Below are positions 58,202 to 64,000 of a stretch of DNA of 64,000 nucleotides, one piece after another. The position numbers and the translations under genes were made by a program. Every line of letters begins with the position of its first letter. The first letter of the stretch is position 1. Origin of the DNA: Chlorops oryzae (Eukaryota > Arthropoda > Insecta > Diptera > Chloropidae). Location: positions 13,765,724-13,829,723 of the forward strand of contig CM035806.1 in assembly GCA_020466095.1 (NCBI GenBank), in the 5' to 3' direction. The notes beneath the pieces were generated by a model, which saw nothing but the letters and a program-made list of their open reading frames with translations, made no database searches and was not told where the DNA came from.

Positions 58202-58422
58202 TATGTCACTCAGGAGCCGTTTCCATTTTGGTTCTTTTCACCACGGTCTTGGGTACCCACCACGGTCTTCGGTACCCACCAAAATGAGAATTTTTCACTT
58301 AGGTACTCACCAAAAGTGTTTTGCTCTCGCTTTTTTTTTTGCCTGCCGAGTAACTGGCTCTTTCTAACTGGCGCGAAACATCCCGCGCCATATCTATGAG
58401 TGTGACATATATGGTTATATGT
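58202..58422. repeat. Dispersed repeat with GGGTACCCACC motifs, copy b
   Basis: Second copy of 48774-49000 in the same orientation, with the same start and end and few substitutions, located downstream of the gene. Confidence 0.75.
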
Positions 58423-59840
58423 GGTAAGTACAATATAAATCTTTGGTTTTTTTTTTTTTTTTTGGTAAGAACAAACGACACACCTACATACATATTATAT
58501 ACATATAAACATATAAACACAATTCTATTGCAAATTAGAGTAGATAACAATTTTCCTAGACTAACTCCAAAATGAGAAATGAAATAAATCCAGGTCAGAT
58601 ACGTCAAACTGAACTTTATGTAGTCTTCCGCACAAAAAACAAAAAATAACCATTAAAAAAACATAGTGTTAATGAAACAATATATTAAAATATTCGTATT
58701 CAAGCAAGGAAATAATTATAATTATATTATAATTATATAATAATGCGATAACATATACATAAAAATATTATTAACGAAGAAAAATGAAAAACCTTTTATT
58801 TTATTCGCATAACATTTATGGGGGAATACAATTTCTCTTCGTATTCGAGCAAAATTAACTAATGAAGAGTTCACACAGCCGTTTATGGTAAATTCGTGAA
58901 ATGTATTTTGATAAAAATACCGAAATAAAACAATAATAAAAATTCGAGTCCCTGTATTACCAAGACCGCTCGGAATTTATCAATAATCTTGTTATGAAAT
59001 TTGCAATTGTGGTTTCCCGACTCCTAATCAACACAAAAAACAAAAAAAAAACACAATAATCTATAGGGTTATGAGGATTGTGAAATTTTACGGCATTATT
59101 GTCGAACTATTAAGGTTCTCTCAATATATATACATTTATATATATATATATATATTTAACATACATACCTATATATCTCCAAGGGTATATTTAGCTTTTC
59201 TAGCAACTAAGATCCGAAACTGTATAGCCTTCGAACATGAAAGACACAAAATTTGTGTTAATCCGAAATTAGATTATAAGTACTTTATATATATATATAT
59301 ATAAACGATATTTATTACATACATAGAATCGAAAAACAAACATATATATATATATATTGATATATATACATTCAGATATATATATATACAAATAATGAAA
59401 ACTATATTATACACCTATTTAATCTGAAACCGAAATGGCAAGTGTATTTTGGAAATAGTTAGCTTAGCAAGTACAAAATATTTACTTATATTATTAACTA
59501 TTAAATAAACTTACATACTTACCTACTTATAACACGTTAGTGTGAACTCGGAAATATGTAAAAAGAAACGTTTAAGATGAAAAAACAAAAGAAGAAGAAA
59601 GAAATAAAAAAACGAAAGAAAAGGAAACATGTTAAAAATGCAAAATATATGAATTCAAAGAAATAAGAATATGTTATTCGTAGTAGAGCAGAAAGCTATT
59701 TAGTTTTTTGTTTTCGTGTTTAAAAAAAAAAAAAAACAAAAACAAAATTAAATTATTTATTATTATAAAAAAGAGAAAAAACAATAAAATATTATTTGTA
59801 CTCCCAAAAATATTGAATGCATATTTTTCATTTTGTACGT

Positions 59841-60050
59841 CGGCCTCTGTGCCGTCGCGACGGTTGGCTGCGATGCCAACTTACGAAGCGAGAGGCTCTG
59901 GGCTCGACTCCCAGCTGAGGTCGTTGATGTTTGTGCAGTTTTTTCTGTTTCCGTTTTTCTTTGTTTTCCCATTTTTTTCGTCGTATCACAACGGGCTCAT
60001 TTGGTGCCTGAGTGTCGTCACCCTTAAAAGTGCCAGCCACACCAACCTCA
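59841..60050 (+). repeat. tRNA-derived SINE, family 1, copy c
   Basis: CGGCCTCTGTGCCGTCG head, ATGCCAACTTACGAAGCGAG, B-box region GGCTCGACTCCC, CAGCTGAGGTCGTTGATG, T-rich linker, tail GTATCACAACGGGCTCATTT and CACCCTTAAAAGTGCCAGCC. It lies downstream of the gene. Confidence 0.85.
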
Positions 60051-60305
60051 CCTTTCATGTGTATGTAATATTTAAATTTTAAAAAAATATGAGTAGGTAT
60101 TATGGGCGGAAATTGGAATGGATATTTCAAAAATATCAAATGTTAAAATTATTTTTAAAGAATATCAAAAAAAAACTTCATTAATTTGAACGAATTTCAG
60201 CACTGATTGTGTTTTTGCTTGGTAAACAACGCAACTCAACCCACAGTGCAAAGACGTGTTTCAAAACTCGCGCTGAGAGTCGATTTTGGAGAAGCATTGC
60301 TTGTA

Positions 60306-60647
60306 CCCAGCCGGGCCTTGTAGTTAAAAGGCAAAAATGAAATAATTGACTGCCTACTACACGATACACTTGGTGCATAGCAAGTATGCAGAACCGAAGA
60401 AAGCAACCGAAGCCGAACGGCACGAAGTACACGTTGTATACAGCAATGTGCTTTAGCAACGAAAACACACGAAGTATGCCCATATACAGCCGCTATCCAC
60501 TTCGAACCCAGTTATCACACCACCGCACCAGCCTAGGACAGTTTTTAACAAAAGTGCATAAGTTTTGTATATCAGCATAGTGTTGTGCAGATCATACTTG
60601 GTGCTATGACAGTGATCGGGCACTTCCTGTACACAGTTCCGGCTGGG
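60306..60647. mobile_element. MITE, 342 bp, CCCAGCCGG termini (TA flanks)
   Basis: Ends CCCAGCCGGG...TTCCGGCTGGG with TA on both sides (60304-60305, 60648-60649). The terminal pattern CCCAGCNGG and the 2-bp flanks match the elements at 17591 and 41098. Its right TA is also the left TA of the long-TIR element at 60650-61623. Confidence 0.65.
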
Positions 60648-60649
60648 TA

Positions 60650-61623
60650 ATGCGGGAGCTAGCGCGTGTTTTACCCTCCTCATAAGCGGAGCATTTGAAA
60701 TGTGCCTTAAAATAGGGAGTTTTACTCGTACATCACATAAATCGACTGACGTCTTTGCGCAGACAGTTCTGTTATAAAAAGCGAGAGAGATAGAGCAAAG
60801 ACTTAAGACGCGAACGTGAAAACACGTCTTTGCCAACTTTGAATGGGCGTAGCACAAAAAGTAGGCGTGGCAGCGTTACAAAGTTAAACTTTTCGAACTT
60901 TGGGGCACAACAGTAAGCTATGTGCCGAATTTCAACACTATGGGTTCAAAAATGTGGAATTTGGCTCCACTTCATTTCACGGAAAAGGGTTTGGGGTGGT
61001 TTGATTTCTAAAATTTTTTTTTTTGGAATCTCATAGATTCCATGCCAAATTGCATTGCTCCAGGGCAACTCCTTCTATCATTTACCAAAAAATGTATGGG
61101 GATCAAGCACTCTATCCCGGACGCGTGATTTGTTTTTCTACCATTTTCCTCACATTTCTACTCGATATTAGTACTGAGAGCATCTATGTACGTATGCACT
61201 TACTTTTTTCTAATTAGGGGATGTCCATTAATTAATTAATTAATATTTGTATTACTGTTTTCACGTTCGCGTCTTAAGTCTTTGCTCTATCTCGCTCGCT
61301 TTTTATAACAGAACTGTCTGCGCAAAGACTTCAGTCGCGAACTTGACAACTTCCCTTGGCGCCGGCAGCAAGACTTCGCCCCCTCCCATAGGTGGCAGCA
61401 AATGATTTTTCGCTTAATTGTCCATTTCTCTACCACCACCCTGCAAAGTCTCAACCGCTCCGCAAATCGTGCTTTTTTGTCACTTTCTTCACCCATTGGG
61501 GGTCAATTTTCGCCCGCTATGCAGCAAACGATTTATGTGATGTACGATTAAAACTCCCTATTTTAAGACACATTTCAAATGCTCCGCTTATGAGGAGGGT
61601 AAAACACGTGCTAACTCCGGCAT
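60650..61623. mobile_element. Long-TIR (foldback-type) element, about 974 bp
   Basis: The left arm, 60650-60826 (starting ATGCGGGAG, with GTGTTTTACCCTCCTCATAA), reappears inverted on the right as two blocks, 61534-61623 and 61256-61335. About 200 bp is inserted between those blocks. TA flanks both ends (60648-60649, 61624-61625). The arms include TATAAAAAGCGAG on both sides. No transposase ORF, so it is non-autonomous. Confidence 0.75.
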
Positions 61624-61778
61624 TATAAATGTCTCTTAAATAAAATAATTTTTACAGAAAGACAATTCATTCGAAAAGAAATTAAAGTCGCTGAGCAAAA
61701 AAAAAAAATAATAATAAAATAAAATAAATAAATAAAAATTTTTGAAAAAAATCGAAACATCTTTGCCACTTGCAATCG

Positions 61779-61822
61779 AATGTGCACCGAATGTGCATCG
61801 AATGTGCATTGAATGTGCATCT
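61779..61822. repeat. 12-bp tandem repeat, about 4 copies
   Basis: GAATGTGCAYYG repeated: CGAATGTGCACC, GAATGTGCATCG, GAATGTGCATTG, GAATGTGCATCT. Confidence 0.8.
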
Positions 61823-61825
61823 CAC

Positions 61826-63018
61826 CACTCCTTGTCTTAATTTATGCACTTGAATGCTGTTTTGAAAGTTGCCGTCGTTATACATCAATGGCTCCATAAA
61901 TCATAAATAAGGATTATCGTGTGACTAGCGGCGTTTTTTACACCACGCTCAATGATAACTTACGGGCCTGCTAGCGCGATGGAGCGACTAATTATGAATG
62001 GCTGAATTCAATTACGTGCACATGTTTGTGCCTGTCGGATATTGCAATTGGATGGATGCACGGTGGAGGCAGGTGACTTCTGCATTTCAGAGGAGCAAAA
62101 ATTAAAAAAAAAAAAAATTTATATAAAAAAACATTGTTTTCAATGGCTTTACATGCGAAAGATCTTCTAAGCGGGTTCCATTCATCATTGTTCAGTGAAA
62201 GCCTTTGAGGAAGCCATACACTTTCTTTTGTAATCTCTTTATTATTGTTGTTGTATTTGTTGTATTTGTTGTTTTTGCTTATGCTCTTTTTAACTCCTTT
62301 TTCTCATCGGCAGCAGCACCCACATCGAATCAAGTCAACAGCTTTGATTTCAACAACCGATAAACTGATTAGACCGGCTAGACATTGTAATTACTACTTT
62401 TGTGCTTTATTTTTATTTTCATTTTTTTTTTTTTTTTGAAATTTTTTTTTCGCACATCCGTTTCGTTTTTTGTGCGCCTCAATCGTTGTAATGCCTCGGA
62501 GAAGTAAGTATTCAAGATAAGTCTGTGTAATTTGCCAATGTCGACAATGATGTCTGTATGCAAATTTCATTTCGTTGGACTGGAAGCGAAAGATTTTTTT
62601 ATTTCAATTTTTTAGATTAACGTAAAATGGAACGCTCAAACGGTTCAATATCATCGTGAAATAATCTTCCGAAGGAAACTTTTATGCTCCTAATTTGGTG
62701 CGTTTTTTTTTTTATCTCTCTCTCTCTCACTCTCTTATGATCTTCATAAAATTTAATAAGATTTATGGGAAATTTCATGTTTGAAAATTTTTAAGCAGTT
62801 GAGAAACTCTATTAACTCTTAAATTACCAGTGTCACGTGCAGCTGACGGATGCTTTATACGGTTTTTCTTTTTTATGACATGAGTTAATTTTTTCAAACT
62901 TTATAGTTTTTTTTGTTTTTTTTTATCTGACAACATAAACCAATCGTAGCGTATATCGTAGCATTTGAGCACTTTTGAGTGTAACGATTTCGCAGCTGGT
63001 CTTTATTGTCTTTAGATG
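61826..63018. other. Intergenic DNA, no gene seen
   Basis: TTGTTGTATTTG repeats near 62245-62275 and TCTCTCTCTC at 62718-62735. No paired termini or convincing ORF. Confidence 0.5.
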
Positions 63019-63318
63019 TACACCGAGAGAAAAAGATTAAAATAACGGAGTTCACCGGTAGTTGTTAACTTATGTACAGAAGCGGTCAACTCAACAGTAC
63101 AAACACAGTCAATAAGGATATAACTACCTGATGGTTGATATAACTGTCTCGCGGTTAAATCAACTGTCACCAGCGACTGGGGAAAAATAATTTATTTTTT
63201 GCTTTGACTTTTTTTTAATCTTTTCAATTTTTTTATTTTTTATTAAATTATTTATATTTTTTCTTTATTTATTTGTTGCTATTTAAATCTTTTTCTCTTT
63301 CATCTCTTTAAATTTTCT

Positions 63319-63392
63319 CGCCTCGGCCGAGCCTTGAACCGCTGACCTCCACTTCGCTGGGCGAACGTCTAACCATTACGCTAAACGAACGA
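63319..63392 (-). repeat. tRNA-like module inside TIR element (minus strand)
   Basis: On the minus strand the A box TAGCGTAATGG and B box GGTTCAAGGCT lie at tRNA spacing, with a TTCGC-CCA-GCGAA hairpin in the anticodon-arm position. The acceptor ends do not pair properly, so it is a tRNA-derived relic or promoter cassette and not a functional tRNA. Confidence 0.5.
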
Positions 63393-63604
63393 ATTTAATT
63401 TGTTGGTCAAAATGCTCAAGTTTTGGGGAACGTGCTTAAGGAATTGTTTCACTCCCAAATTTTTTTGCTTGAAAATGAACCATTAAAAAAAAATAAAATA
63501 AAATAAAACCTTAAAAATTTAGGAGAAAATGTTTGTCTTCCAAAACAACCACACTCTGAACAAAAAAAAACTGTAATTAAAAAAAAAATTCAGAAAAATT
63601 CCCT

Positions 63605-63687
63605 CCGCCAGCAGCGATAGAACCCCGAAAAGCTCACGACTGTCGAGTCACAGTTTAAAGCACTGAGCTATCGAAACCTCCGGAGAC
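63605..63687 (-). repeat. Second tRNA-like module (minus strand), weak
   Basis: On the minus strand GATAGCTCAGTGCTTTAAAC resembles a D arm/A box. ACTGT-GACTCG-ACAGT forms an anticodon-type hairpin, and GGGGTTCTATCGC sits at the B-box position but lacks the consensus RA. It is a degenerate tRNA-derived segment. Confidence 0.4.
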
Positions 63688-63872
63688 GGTTGATCAGAAT
63701 GCGAACTTATACGTGAACGAAAGCGAATTTGAACATAAAAAGTAACTGTTTTTCCATTGTTCATTTGACTGCCTTTTTCAGTGCATTTAACGCGGAATAC
63801 AGTTTATTTGACCACTCTTACTTTAACTGTTCTAAGTAGTTGATTTAACTGTTGTTATTTCTCTCGGTGTAC

Positions 63873-64000
63873 AGTCGAAACTCTCTATAACGAAATGCTC
63901 TATAACGAATTTCTCTCTAAAGCGAATCTTCTCAGGGGTTTTTTGCTACATATTTGATGTCTCATTTCTTCTTATAACAGTTCCCTTTGCAACAATCTTT
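63873..64000 (+). mobile_element. Start of a pogo/Tigger-like element, cut by the window end
   Basis: Begins near CAGTCGAAACTCTCTATAAC directly after the previous element's TA and continues with GCTCTATAACGAATTTCTC. CAGT(N)GAAACTCTCTATAACGA is a common terminus of pogo-group repeats. The rest lies outside the window. Confidence 0.45.

Larger units (their letters stand above)
63021..63870. mobile_element. TIR element with tRNA-like modules, 850 bp, TA flanks
   Basis: Ends CACCGAGAGAAA (63021) and TTTCTCTCGGTG (ends 63870), each bordered by TA within TGTACACC/GGTGTACA. The outer parts are rich in GGTTGATATAACTG/AGTTGATTTAACTG motifs. The middle carries two minus-strand tRNA-like segments (63319-63392, 63605-63687). 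Confidence 0.75.

Overview
This is a eukaryotic window from an AT-rich genome, most likely a higher dipteran (fly). A tephritid-like fruit fly is my best guess, but only as an inference. The reasons are GT-AG introns, a dense load of fly-type mobile elements (mariner, helentron/DINE-1-like repeats with GACAGACG cores, many MITEs, tRNA-derived SINEs) and long microsatellites. There is no bacterial gene organisation, CRISPR array or operon.

Only one host gene can be supported. It lies on the + strand as seven coding exons between 28694 and 55631. Its 5' end is missing: the first exon seen starts inside a codon. It encodes a coiled-coil protein of the NCKAP5/NCKAP5L (Cep169) family, recognised by the block YExCLDxVxxxVVxA...LREExxxLKxRVxDLExQNxxLS in exon 52637-53237. 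The C-terminus carries Ser-Pro sites, an SKIP (SxIP-type) motif and PPVP. All exon phases join cleanly except for one extra G at 53072, inside a CAA/CAG tract, which shifts the frame.

Layout. 1-1083: AT-rich, featureless. 1084-8690: two near-identical tandem units of about 3.5 kb, each with a CT microsatellite. They are separated by a 5'-truncated irritans-type mariner (very close to Himar1) whose right end sits at the TA that is still unfilled in unit 1. 8849-10201: a helentron-like repeat and a 390-bp MITE. 10792-15300: two SINEs and a large CT tract. 16263-17550: a complete mellifera-type mariner with an intact transposase. 17591-25194: several MITEs (2-bp, TTAA, TAA and hAT types) and a CCGGATA-rich repeat field. 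27571-28335: a large GA tract just upstream of the first visible exon.

From 28694 to 55631 the introns hold most of the sequence. They carry piggyBac-like, pogo-like, hAT and foldback MITEs, SINE copies, a helentron-like copy and a 1.3-kb AATTGAAATTG minisatellite ending about 40 bp before an exon. Downstream (55632-64000) are the 3' UTR or intergenic DNA, more TIR elements, a SINE, a 978-bp long-TIR element and a TIR element containing tRNA-like modules. I did not find a convincing new protein system. The novel material is in the repeats and in the frameshifted gene.
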